This document shows positions 1-10,716 of a stretch of DNA of 64,000 nucleotides, piece by piece (position 1 is the first letter of the stretch; every line of letters starts with the position of its first letter). The DNA is taken from assembly GCF_030272615.1 (NCBI RefSeq), contig NC_081409.1, forward strand, positions 914,191,840-914,255,839, given 5' to 3'. Both the position numbers and the translations under genes were made by a program. Origin of the DNA: Cryptomeria japonica. Taxonomy: Eukaryota; Streptophyta; Pinopsida; Cupressales; Cupressaceae. The notes under the pieces were generated by a model. It was not told where the DNA came from. It saw nothing but the letters and a program-made list of their open reading frames with translations, and ran no database searches.

Positions 1-258
1 AACCACAAACCAAGCTTCCAAGCAAATAGGATAGAATATGATCACTAGACCAAAACCAACTAATTGAATATGAACATGAGTAGCATGAATAAGCCAATTC
101 CATAACCAAATCACACCGGAGCATACCGGATCATACCAGATCCAAACCAACCAGAAACCACTCAACCTACCAAGACCAGAAGGGTGTCGGTAAAGAATCC
201 AAAACAACTAGTGTTAACATCAATGCAACACATAATCAATTCATCTAAATGACCAACA
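1..258 (-). repeat. Copia A 3' LTR, partial
   Basis: The stretch matches 6990-7265 almost base for base. Both contain AACCACAAACCAAGCTTCCA and the GGGTGTCGGTAAAG segment. It ends in CCAACA (minus-strand TGTTGG), directly next to the polypurine tract. Only the inner part of this LTR is in the window. Confidence 0.92.
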
Positions 259-270
259 ATCTCCCCCTTT
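259..270 (-). other. Polypurine tract of Copia A
   Basis: On the minus strand this reads AAAGGGGGAGAT and abuts the TGTTGG start of the 3' LTR. That is the plus-strand priming position of an LTR retrotransposon. Confidence 0.85.
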
Positions 271-699
271 GGTGTTGATGGCAACACTAAATGTATAAAA
301 CATCTAAGTACCAAAAAATGCCAAACAAGTCTCCCCTAATGGAAGACAACCAACAATCTCCCACTCAAAGATATAGCAATTAAGTTATGAAACAAAGACC
401 AAACTCCCCGTGTAAATGATATCTCTGTAAAGATGTGAATTACACATATATATCTCTCCCTAATGTATACAACTCTTACACATATATCTCCCCCCCTAAT
501 GTATACAACTCCTTAAGTTTTTCACATCAATATCTCTCCCCCTTTGACATCAATGTCAGATATCTGACAAAAATATCAAAGCAAAAACATAAACCACTGA
601 ATCAAAAAGTTGACTACTCCCCCTGAGTAGTAGCATCCCCACATCAGTGTCAGAATGAATAATATCTCTGATAATGCATACCAGACTGATGCCAAAAAA
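271..699 (-). other. Copia A 3' untranslated region with a second polypurine tract
   Basis: This lies between the end of the RNase H coding part and the polypurine tract. It is rich in CTCCCC runs on the plus strand. A second copy of the polypurine tract (minus-strand AAAGGGGGAGAGA) lies at 533-545, and ACACATATATCTC-type segments are duplicated at 442-490. No credible ORF was seen. Confidence 0.6.
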
Positions 700-2427
700 C
701 ATCAAGCAGTTCTCTGCCGGAGGAGCAGAAACCCCTAACCTATCTCTCAGGTACTCAAATGGTTCTTTAGGCAAAGGTTTAGTGAAAATATCTGTAATCT
801 ACTCTTTAGTGTTCACATAAACTAGTCTAACTTGATTTTCTTCCACCTTCTCCTTCAAATTGTTATACTTGATAGATATGTGTTTTGTCTGTCAATAGCA
901 ATAGAGTTATCAGAGTGAATAACTACTGGTCCAGTGCAATGCACTTTGATATCCTTCAACATTTTCTTCATCCATAGAACCTGTGTACAGTTAGTAGCAG
1001 TAGCAACATACTCAGCTTCAACAGTAGATAAAGAAGTACGTGATTGTTTCTTGCTAATCCATGAAACCAACTTCTTTCCAAGAAAGAAATCTCCATCAGA
1101 AGTACTTTTCTCGTCATCAACATCTCTAGCCTAATCAGCATCTGTATATGCACATAAGGTAAAGTCATCATCCTTAGCGTACCACAAACCATATTCAGAT
1201 GTACCTTGCAAGTATCTAAAAATTCTTTTCACCGCACTCTCATGATTTTCTCTATGATCACTCTAAAATCTAGATGCAATACAAACGACATTCATTATGT
1301 CAGGCCTAGTCTGAGTCAAATAAAGAAGACCTCCAATCATATATTTGTATCTTGTAGGATTTATCAGTGCAGAAACATCTTTCCTTGTCAATTTCTCACT
1401 TGTAACCATAGGAGTACTTACCGGTTTAGAATCTCCCATACTAAATTTCTTCAACAATTCCCTAGCATACTTAGTTTAATAGATGAAAATACCTTTATCA
1501 GTCTGAGTAATCTACAAACCTAAGAAAAATTTCATTTCTCCAATCATATACATTTCAAATTCCTTCTCCATATTTTTAGAAAATTCCATGCACAACTTAT
1601 CTTCACCTCCAAAAATGATGTCATCAACAAATACTTCAATAATCAGAATATCATCATCAGTGACCTTATAATATAAATTACTATCTGCATCACCCTTAGT
1701 AAAACCAAGCTTCAAAAGATATTTATCCAACCTTGCATACCAAGCTCTAGGTGCCTGTTTCAATCCATATAAAGGCTTCCTTAACCTGCAAACCATGTTT
1801 GTATCATCTGAAAGTGAAAAACCATCAGGTTGCTCAATATAAAATTCCTCATCAAGATCCCCATTAAAAAATACACACTTAACATCCATCTGATAAACCT
1901 TATAGTTTTTATGGGCAGCATAGGCAAGAAATAATCTTACAAATTCAATACTAGCTACAAGTGCAAAAGTCTCACCATAATCAATTCCTTCCTTCTGAGA
2001 ATATTCTTTACAAACCAATCTAGCCTTATTCCTTACAACTTGACAATCCTAATTCAATTTATTCCTAAAAACCCATTTAGTTCCAATAACATTCTTATTT
2101 TTAGGCCGAGGAACTAAAGTACATGCGTTATTCTTCTCAATCTTATCTAATTATTCTTCCATAGCTTTCAACCAACATTTATCTTTACAATGTGCCTCAA
2201 TTACTGATACCTGTTCAACTTGAGAAATTAAACATACCTCATTAGTTGTCAGTCTTCTTCTTGTCATCACTCCATTTTTCTTATCCCCAATGATCAGATC
2301 TTCTGAATGATTCAATCTCACATACCTAGGAGTCTTCTGACTCTCTTTTCCTCTTCCCAGTTCTTCAGTTACTGTTGAATTTTATGATACTGCCGGAGTA
2401 ACTGGTTCAACATTCTATTCTGGTAAA
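700..2427 (-). pseudogene. Copia A reverse transcriptase and RNase H, decayed
   Basis: This is the C-terminal half of the copia polyprotein, which copies element RNA into DNA and removes the RNA strand. The RT part (2018-1512) shows the [15 protein letters not shown] block, the [19 protein letters not shown] block and the catalytic FVDDIIFGG motif. Next come the PVSTPM and YKYMIGGLLYLTQTRPDIM blocks (about 1457-1263) and the RNase H part with SWISKKQSRTSLSTVEAEYVA (1070-990). The tail (774-700) matches the KPLxKExFEYLRxxL ending seen in Copia B at 49360-49432. Stops and frameshifts separate the pieces. The upstream part, 2019-2427, reads like the VPRPKxKNVIGTKW lead-in of copia RT and ends at the solo LTR. 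Confidence 0.9.
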
Positions 2428-2432
2428 GATGT

Positions 2433-3521
2433 TGTAGACACTTAAAAATAATTATTTTAATTATTTTTAAGTCATCGCATAATTAATTAATTAATTATGT
2501 TAATTCAAATTCCTCTCAATATTAATTAAATATAATTAATATTGTCACTATAGCATATGATTGATTTATTTAATAAATCAATCCCTTTCTTTATTCTTCT
2601 AAAAAAATCAAATCCTCACAAATCTTCCTCTTAGCTAATTAATTTAAATTAATTAGTTAACCTACATGATTCCTACAAATCATCTTCTTAATTCATTCTT
2701 CTAAAAACTCCCTAAACTCACTTAACATTATTCTTCTAATTTTTTATTCCCTCCACTCATTCTCTCTCCTAGTCAAATTCTCCTACAAATAATAATCCCA
2801 CCTAACATTTCCTCTAATCCCCCTCCTAATGAGTCGTTAATGGCTAATCAACATGATTAGCCACAAAGTCAACTCCTTGCTTTTAAATGCTCTTTTCCTA
2901 GGTGAATGTAAGATTTTCGAAATCACACATTCCTCTAGGTATCCCCTCTCCCAAGAAATTTTTAATTCATTTTTATTCCTCTAATCCCCATGATATCCTT
3001 TTTTGGAGAATTTTTATTCCTCTAATGCACCTTGTGGAGGGTGGAGATACGAAATGCCTTTAAGGCATATTTCTTGGTCTCCACACCCTCTCTTGGAGCT
3101 TGTGTGAGCTCACAAGTAAATCTTATCCCTTCATCTCGAATTCATCCTAGCCATTCGTTTTCCTCTCCTCTTCCTATACAATAGGGCTCCATCCCTTCAT
3201 TCAAATCATCTTGAAATTCAATAAGTTTATGCTGCCCTTTTGAGCCCAGGAAATCATCTTGGCAACTTGATAATCTCATTCTTATCATTTTTCAAATCCA
3301 TTCCATTTGTGCACAACATTGGAGAGTCATCCACATCCAACAATCAAAGGAGCACATCAAGTGGAGCATTATCAAGGGGCGCCTTCACTTCATCAAGCTC
3401 AATCCGAAGGAGAAGGTAAAATAGCAAGGTGAAATGGTCTTTTAATGATATTTTAGCATTCTGCATGTTTATTTTGTTATGTTTTGATCCTTTGACCTTC
3501 AAATCTGTTTTCCCCTCTTCA
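2433..3521 (+). mobile_element. Solo LTR of a gypsy (Tat-like) element inside Copia A
   Basis: A 1089-bp block begins TGTAGAC and ends TTCA. It is flanked by GATGT (2428-2432) and GATGC (3522-3526), a 5-bp target duplication with one difference. It interrupts Copia A between integrase and RT. The start resembles the LTR starts of gypsy A (TGTAGACG) and gypsy B (TGTAGACA), and the interior has the same AATTAATT-rich, CCTCTAATCC-type texture. No coding sequence is present. The likely origin is recombination between the two LTRs of a full element. The family assignment is inferred from the LTR terminus only. Confidence 0.78.
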
Positions 3522-3526
3522 GATGC

Positions 3527-5054
3527 TACCGATAATTATTTCCACCGCTGATTTTTTCTCATAAACTCTGATTTGACTTCTACTTAGCTCATCCACCTTG
3601 ACATTAGCACTCTCCACAATTCTTTGCAATCTCTAGTTATAACATCTATATGCCTTGATTTCATTAGAATAACCAAGAAATATGCCTTCATCACATCTAG
3701 GATTAAATTTGCCAATGATATCATCTCTCCTGATATATCATTTACTACCAAATATTCTAAAATACTTAACTGTAGATGTATTGCCAAACCATAATTTATA
3801 AGGTGTCTTAACGGTTTCTCCTTTGATATGTACTATGTTAACTGTATAAACTGTTGTGCTCACTGCTTCTCTCCAGTAGATATGAGGTAGACTAGCTTCC
3901 ATCATCATTGTTCTAGTAGCATCCAAGATAGTTTTGTTCTTCCTTTCCACAACTCGATTCTGCTGAGGTGTCCGGGGAGCAGAAAATTGTCTCCTTATAC
4001 CATGCTTCTCTCAAAAGTTATTAAACTCACCGGATGTGAATTCTCCACCATGATCTGACCTCAAACATTTAATCTTCAATCTTGTCTTTGTCTCAACTTT
4101 AGCTTTAAATATTTTAAAATTTTCAAAAGCCTTAGATTTCTCCCTTAGAAAAGTAACCCACATCACTCTAGAAGAATCATCAATGATTAGCATAAAATAT
4201 CTATCTCCTTGAAATTTTTTAACTCTAGCAAGGCCACACAAATCAGTATGAATAATATCAAGAACATCATTAGATTTATCTTGTATACTCCTAAAAGAGG
4301 TTCTGGCCTATTTACCCATACCGGATTATAGGGCTTCACAATCTTAGGTATATCTCTAACTACCTTAGTTGAACTAATCTTCACAATGCAATCAAAATTC
4401 ACATGACACAACCTTTTATGCCATAGCCAACTCTCATCAATTTGTGCAATCAAACATGTCTTCTCACCAGAATTCAAATGAAATATATTACATTTTGTCT
4501 GTCTACCGGTTGCAATCTCCAAACCAGATCTGTTAATGATTTTGCATTTTCCATCATAGAACTGTAATTGAAATCCCTTATCTACCAATTGTCCTACACT
4601 CAAAATATTATGCCTTAAACCTTCAACATAGTAAACATTATCAGTATTGTTCTTACCATCCAGTGATATAGTTCATTTTCCTTTGATCATGCATGTTGTC
4701 ATCTCCAAATCTAACTAGACCACCATCAAATTCTTGCAAAGATAGAAACTTCCCTTTATCTCCAGTCATATGATGTGAACAACCATTTTCAATTACCCAT
4801 TCATCCTTGTCTTCAATTTTAGCAACAAGTGTCTTCTCTTAAGTTACATTCTCTTTCAGTGCTGAAACATCTTCCTTGATAGCCAGAAACACCCATTCCT
4901 TCCCATTGCCAGAACCAATAGTAGAGTCTTCTGTCAGTTCATCATCATAATCAGTAACATGTTCCTCATCTACTATGTAGCATGATTTGTCTATGTTTTC
5001 ATGTACTTATACTTGTTCTGATATCCAAGGTTAGGCTTAAAAGATCTTCTAACT
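3527..5054 (-). pseudogene. Copia A protease and integrase, decayed
   Basis: This is the middle of the copia polyprotein: aspartic protease, then integrase. The protease region (near 4790-4750) reads WVIENGCSHHMTGD, whereas Copia B has WIIDSGCSHHMTG, so the catalytic Asp-Ser-Gly has become Glu-Asn-Gly. The integrase zinc finger is at 4440-4380 (HKRLCHVNFDC). The core keeps Asp in the TDLCG and RSDHGGEF blocks and Glu in MERKNKT (3950-3935). The IHIKGETVKTPYKLWFGNT block follows (3850-3790). Stops break the frame between 4600 and 5000. The solo LTR at 2433-3521 separates this piece from RT. Confidence 0.9.
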
Positions 5055-5974
5055 CTTTCTTCAAATCTTTAATTCCTTCCAGGATATCTAGATGCAAAAT
5101 GACCAATCTTATTACATGCAAAATATTTAAAAGGCTCTTTTCGTTCATACTTACTTCCTACCGGTCCTTTAGGCACTCTTCTAGCAAATAGTGCTTCAAG
5201 TTGCTCAAACTCATCATCTTCTCTCTTGATATCATCCAATTCCTTTGCATATAAAGATTTCCAGTCTTTCTTACTTGTTGCTGATGCAGATGCATGAAAA
5301 GCAAGTTCAGACTTCATAGCTCCAGAAGGTCCAAATTCTTCAATCTCAAAAGAAGATAATTTCCCAACCAAGGTATCTCTGTTGATAGAAGTATTAGCCA
5401 TTGTTCTCAATTTATTAATTGCAGTAGCCTTCATCTTGTTAGCCAATGGTAGGGCTCTCATAACTTTAGAAACTATTTCATCTTCACTCAAAGATCCACC
5501 ACAACATTGAATTCCCATAAGAATCTCATTTACCCTTTCTGTGAATGCAGTAATCCTTTCATCTTCTTCCATCTTCTAGTTTTCATATCTCACTCAGTAA
5601 CCATCAAGTTTAGCAATCTTCACAATAGGGTCACCTTCATTAAGAGTCTCCAACTTATCCCATATAGCCTTTCCAAATGATTTGTTGGTTAATCCCATTA
5701 TTTGCTTATCAAAAAGTACAGACAAGACGACTTCTCTTGCTCTACAATCATTCTCAAGCTCCTTATCCAAGTTTGCCGAAGGAGGATTTCCAGATGTTGG
5801 ATTATGAGGTGTAACACCATTCTATGTGATCTCCCAAATCTCCTTACCGAGACATCTCATATGAGTCTCCATCTAAATCTTCCATATTGTGTAATTTGTT
5901 CCATCAAGCCTAGGAATATCTTTCCGAAAGATAGCTCCAAATGAACTGGATGAACTTGAACTGTTAGTCGCCAT
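5055..5974 (-). pseudogene. Copia A gag, decayed
   Basis: This is copia Gag, the structural protein of the virus-like particle. The likely start is the ATG at 5974, 45 bases after the primer site, beginning MATNSSSSSS. It carries the LDGTNYTIWKI block of the copia gag domain, the EGDPIVKIAKL block, and RALPLANKMK. The zinc knuckle at about 5130-5075 reads YFACNKIGHFASRY, where two Cys of the CCHC motif are now Tyr. The matching knuckle in Copia B keeps both. In-frame stops occur in the N-terminal third. Confidence 0.88.
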
Positions 5975-6018
5975 AGGATCTTCCTCAAGTGGTTAAGCTT
6001 TCTATAGTGAGGACCAAA

Positions 6019-6030
6019 GCTTTGATACCA
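6019..6030 (-). other. Primer binding site of Copia A
   Basis: The minus strand reads TGGTATCAAAGC, complementary to the 3' end of initiator Met tRNA with one change from the usual TGGTATCAGAGC. It is two bases from the LTR end. Confidence 0.85.
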
Positions 6031-6032
6031 AT

Positions 6033-7265
6033 TGTTAAACAATTCAAATAACCGGAAGACTACTAAGGGGTGGGGGGGTGAATCAGTTGTCACAGATTAC
6101 CAGAACATTTAGCAATTAAAAATTTAATACCAGAACACAAAACATTAATATCGAAATGCTTAACCAAATACTGGAATAGCAGTTAAACCAATTAAGCATA
6201 AAAAATAATCAGAGAATAATTACCATCCACATGACACTAAGATTTATGCGTGGAAAACCTGGTAAAGGGAAAAACCACGGTGGAAAGCCTACCCACAATC
6301 AGATAATACTTTTGCAGTAAGTATGTGAATTACAATTTAGGGGCCTGGACTTGTAGGAAGGCCAATAGCCTAGAGCGCACTGCTGATCACAAAAGGAGTC
6401 TCACTGACTACATAGAAAACCAGACTACAATCTGGAAGAATGAATGAACTGAAAAGATAACATCCCCTATGCCTAAGTACAGTTCTGGTTAAGCTCAATA
6501 CAGGAAGACTAAATCCTCTTACATAAACCCAATTTGATCTCCAATGATAAACCAAATCCTCTTCCTGAATGATATTACATTATTCACACATTACATATCC
6601 ATATCCCATTCCATGACCATGATCTACAATGAGATCTTACATCATATATATACAAACCCTTGACCATAATCAATTAGGTCGGCCGCTAGACAATAATCCA
6701 ATTACATGATTACAACAAATGCCATCCTTAGAGAAAAAAAATAATATCCAACTCATAAGACATCTTAGAAACACATCGAGAGATCCAATCCACACGTTAC
6801 ATTAAGCCGATCCATAACCTAGATCAACTGAGACCCAATATAGGTCCACACGCTAAAACAATGATTCCAATCCACCAAGTCTCGAACATGATCACCATTA
6901 GGATCATGAATCCATACCAGAAGCTACACTAACACCACTTATGCAATTCATCAAAGATCTTCATCAAAGCTTTGCTAGTGAAACCCTCGCCGAAACCACA
7001 AACCAAGCTTCCAAGAAAATAGGATAACATCCAATCACCAAACCAAAACCAACTGACTGAATATGAACATGAGTATAATGAATAAGCTAGTTCCATAAGC
7101 AAATCATACCGAAGCATACCAAATCATGCCGGATCCAAACCAACCAGAAACTAGTCAACCTACCGAGACCAGAAGGGTGTCGGTAAAGCATCCAAAATAG
7201 CTAGTGTTGACATCAATGATAAAACATCAATGCAGCACATAATCAATTCCTCCAAATGGCCAACC
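6033..7265 (-). repeat. Copia A 5' LTR
   Basis: This is a 1233-bp LTR, read leftward. Its inner end is TTTAACA next to the primer site. Its outer end, at about 7265, reads CCAAC then C where CCAACA is expected, so the terminal base seems mutated. It holds the transcription start for Copia A. Its last 260 bases pair with 1-258. Confidence 0.87.
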
Positions 7266-8061
7266 GTTGTATCTCTGAAGAACAAATTTGAGGAATGTGG
7301 AAGGTTGGTTCATGAAAATAATATGTTGAGAACTGATTTAGTACAAGCCCAGAATAATGAACAAGAATATGAGAGACAAATGATAATTTTGAGAGATGAT
7401 CTGACTATTGCAAGTGAGTACAAAAATAAATTCAAGATTAGTTCAGCACAGTTTGATGAGTTATTGAAAAGACAAAGGTAGAATGGAGATTCCAATGGAC
7501 TTGGATTTGAACAAGGTTAGAGTTTTGGTACTGTAAATGAAGATTAAAACCATAAGGCACTGGTAAGGAGTTTAATGCTTATAATATTTTTATGGTAGAT
7601 TCTTTGTTTGTAATAAATTTGGTCACATGGCTAGGCAATGTAGAAATAGAGCAAATCAAAACACTGATTCTTCTCTCGATCAATGTTCTAAATGTAATAA
7701 GTATGGTCATAAGGCAGAAGATTGCAGAATGAATGTTAAATGTTATGCATGTGGAAAATTTGGACATATGGCTAATCAGTGCAGGTCAAGCAATTATGCT
7801 GGTTTTAGCAAAGCAATTCAAAAGAACAATGTTACATATTATGCATGTAATGAGGTTGGACATATTGCTAAGTTATGTAGAAGAATAAATCCACCAGTTG
7901 GTAATGAAGGATCAAATGAGAAAGGGAAAGAGAAGGTTAATGAAATCCAACAAGATCATACCCAAAGATGGGTCAGGAAGTCAGAAGAACAATCAGTAAA
8001 TCAAAATGCACCGGTAGAGGAGGTTGCCCCTGTACTGGCAGGAAGCTCATCCGATAACTAA
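7266..8061 (+). pseudogene. Element L gag remnant with four CCHC-like knuckles
   Basis: The first part (to 7481) encodes a charged, probably coiled-coil stretch (KNKFEECGRLVHENNMLRTD). After stops and shifts, four knuckle-like units follow from about 7600: FFVCNKFGHMARQC, CSKCNKYGHKAEDC, CYACGKFGHMANQC and YYACNEVGHIAKLC. The first and fourth have lost their first Cys, to Phe and Tyr. A lysine-rich tail ends at 8061. Multi-knuckle Gag binds element RNA during packaging. The 7627-8061 frame is open for 144 codons. The N-terminal part of gag lies on the far side of Copia A. Confidence 0.8.
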
Positions 8062-8409
8062 AGCAAATGCCTTAGGGGTAGGCAAAATTCATGAAGATAG
8101 TGCATATGCCCCAGGAAGAGGTTCTGGAAGATGTTCCAAACATTGGAGATGCTTATCTGGCATGGAGATGTTTAATCAAGATCCGGTATAGTCCACTAGA
8201 AGTCATTCATATCAATGAAAGATTATGGTTTCTTGGAGGTTAAAAGGATGAATTCACTTCATTTCTGATCATTTTGCATTTAGAGCAATTCAGAGGAAGT
8301 CTAAAGCAATTTAGTGCGATTGATATCTTCTTGAGCAATTTCACCAGTGATCGGAAGAGTTGTTTAGGGTTTTTCATCGACAGCTATTCATGAGTATTTA
8401 TTTTTCATT
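8062..8409 (+). other. Spacer between L gag and the unknown ORF
   Basis: No ORF of note is seen. The segment GTGCGATTGATATCTTCTTG and its surroundings are not recognised. It is probably the leader of the downstream ORF. Confidence 0.4.
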
Positions 8410-9018
8410 ATGGAAGTGGGGTCATCATCTAAACCTATGTTTATTTCAAATCCTACTGTAGTTGAGGTCAAGGACCATCCCAGACCTATTTTCAAGCAAT
8501 ATCCGCATATTGCTACCCTGGACGATTTAGTTGGCGCATTTTCTCGTGTCCCGGAAGGAGTCGAGTATGTCAAAGATGTTAGAGCTTACATTCACTGTCA
8601 TATTGAGGATTTAGGAATGAGTGATATTAAGATCATGTACATGAATGAGTTAATGGGAGATTCTGGAAAGATTAAGCCCTAGTACCAGCATATTGAGGAT
8701 CTAAGGTTTACCGACATTTTGGATATTCCAGAATTTGAAGATGAGATTGTTAGATATATTTTGAGCAGAGTGCATGAAGAATTTATCTGGTTGGATAAAC
8801 CATATAATATTTTGAAGGTGGCCATCAGGGCAATCACTGATTTACCACAAGTTGGACAACGTCCTGAGAAGAAAGTTTCTAATGATCAGGTGAACAAGAT
8901 CACCAGCACAACATCAGACAAGCGATCAATAAGGATTAGTACTATCACTGACAGAGATATCAAATTCAGAAGATTGGTCATTGGTTATGAGGTAACTTAA
9001 TCAAACCAACTAAATTAT
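8410..9018 (+). pseudogene. Unknown retroelement ORF of L, N-terminal part
   Basis: The ORF starts MEVGSSSKPMFIS at 8410. One TAG at about 8680 interrupts it, then the same frame continues to TAA at 8998. Recognisable phrases are LDDLVGAFSRVPEGVEYVKD, ILSRVHEEFIWLDKPYN and AIRAITDLPQVGQ. The last has the I-x-x-I-T-x-L-P-x-x-G shape also seen at the head of plant mobile domains and in the unknown ORF at 52802-54839; homology is not shown. I do not recognise the family. Element N is inserted at 9019, and its 9014-9018 duplication ATTAT ends this half. The ORF resumes at 12850. Confidence 0.6.
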
Positions 9019-10252
9019 TGGTGTAGAGGCACCTAAGCACACAAGCATACCAGGAGGTCAAAAGTCATAATATGAGCAATTTTATTGTATTTGAGTCATT
9101 CATAATGTATTCAGGGTATTTGAGTCCATTGAATCATAATATGTAAGGCTAAATGAGCCATTTTGTCTAAAGATATCATATTTGGTCCATCTTGAAGTGT
9201 TAAAAGTGTCCATGTAAGGGTTAGAATCATTTATGTCAAAAATGCAAAAAATGTAAAAAATTGCAAAGTTACAACATTGCCAAAAAGCGCAACAAAATTG
9301 TAAGAATGAAATCCATTGGTCATGAGGTGGTTATAGTAGTTAGGAAGGAGTTGAAAATAGTTTATAAAACCATGTTTGGTCGAAATCAAGGGGGTAGATC
9401 AGTTTGGAGGGGATTTGACAAAGATTATCCATCAAACCCTCAAACTGTCATGAGGTTTTAAGGAATCAGTGGCTGTCATGGATCCATGGAGGATCACATT
9501 TGCTGTAATTTTTTTATGTAGATGTTATTGAATGATAGATTAATGAAATATATTTTAGATTAATCCTTTCTTATGCATTTTTGTGGAGTATTTGGCAAGA
9601 TGTGTTTGTTTTTACAAAAATTGTCAGAACCCTGTCAAGGGTTACCCAGTTTTGGAGAAAATATCATAATTTTTTATTTAACCGTTGGATTTGGCTACAA
9701 ATTTTAGAGATGTTTTTTAACTCTGTAATCTAAAGTTTGATTGAAGTGATTTTCTTTGGGATAAATATTTAAAAATTTATGGATGACTGTTTGTTACAGT
9801 TCATGGTGAAAGGCAGACTGATGAAGGCAGTAGCAGTCTAGTTGCAACATTTAGTGTGGTCACATGAGGAATAATAATGAAGAAAGGCTATATTTGTTGG
9901 GAAGTTCTCTGAATCCTCTTTTTAGTTCTTTTTGTATTACTTAATTTGGTTAGGAATTGAATATCTTGTGATTATTTCGGTGAAAACAATTTTTAAGGGA
10001 TGAAACCCTGAACTAGGGTATTCTATGGCAATAAAGAATTTGTTCTCTCATGTTATGGTGAATGTTATGATCTGAAACCTTGAATGAAGGTATGTAGGGA
10101 TGGAATATAACCTTTGAAATTGGTTTTTATTTGAGAAGAGTGGTTGATATTTTTATATGCCCCTTGATTCAAGTTTAAAGTCTTGTATTAGTTTTGGGTC
10201 AGTGATACCCTTTAATGAAGGTTTTATGGTTTGTGATAGATGTTATGCCTCA
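9019..10252 (+). repeat. Element N 5' LTR
   Basis: Starts TGGTGTAGAGGCACC and ends TGCCTCA. It matches 10717-12849 minus the insertion. A TATA-like TTTATAAAAC lies at about 9361. No coding sequence was seen; the short ORF at 9261-9461 is repeated in the other LTR only in part and is probably chance. Confidence 0.9.
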
Positions 10253-10255
10253 AAT

Positions 10256-10267
10256 TGGTATCAGAGC
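10256..10267 (+). other. Primer binding site of element N
   Basis: TGGTATCAGAGC, an exact initiator-Met tRNA site, three bases after the 5' LTR end. Confidence 0.92.
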
Positions 10268-10716
10268 TAGAAGAGACTAAGAGTGTGATGAGTGACAAAT
10301 CACACCAGGACCTATCCAAGAAGGATTTGTTATTTGGTTTTTGCTGATGATTTTTTGGTTGCAAGGTGCTCGTCCATCTAGTTGCAAGAAGGCAGACAAG
10401 GAATGGTCCATTGATTTCCAAAAGACTAGGGAGAGAGACAAATAGGAGAAATCATAGGTGAGGCAAAAATTTTGTTGGTAAGGTGATGTAGCATGGAGAG
10501 GTAGACTTATGGCTGGTAAAAGCACTTGGATGGCAGCCACTACAAACTCCATTGGTAGGAGTCACAAAGAGATTGTTTGAGAAGGAAGCAACAACATAAA
10601 GAGGTATACAGAGGTAAATATGAAGATAAAGGTGTAAGTTTCACTCAAAAAATTTCTTGCAGGTCATTTTACCCACGTTTCCAAGGGACATGGAAATTGT
10701 TTTAAGGTTGGGAGTA
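10268..10716 (+). other. Element N internal region, non-coding
   Basis: About 450 bp lie between the primer site and the right LTR. There is no ORF with recognisable domains. It ends in the purine-rich TTTAAGGTTGGGAGTA, which would serve as the polypurine tract. Purine-rich AGAGAGACAAATAGGAG-type sequence near 10430 could be a packaging region, but that is a guess. Confidence 0.7.

Larger units (their letters stand above)
1..7265 (-). mobile_element. Copia A, Ty1/copia LTR retrotransposon (left end cut)
   Basis: This is a minus-strand Ty1/copia element. Reading leftward from 7265 it shows the 5' LTR (7265-6033), a primer site matching initiator Met tRNA (6030-6019), gag, protease, integrase, then reverse transcriptase and RNase H, a polypurine tract (270-259) and the start of the 3' LTR (258 to the window edge). 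Gag-protease-integrase-RT-RNase H is the defining copia order. The reading frame is broken by stops and shifts, so it cannot move by itself. A solo gypsy LTR interrupts it at 2433-3521. It is inserted into the gag region of element L, which resumes at 7266. Its left half-LTR lies outside the window, so the LTR pair cannot be fully aligned. Confidence 0.93.
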
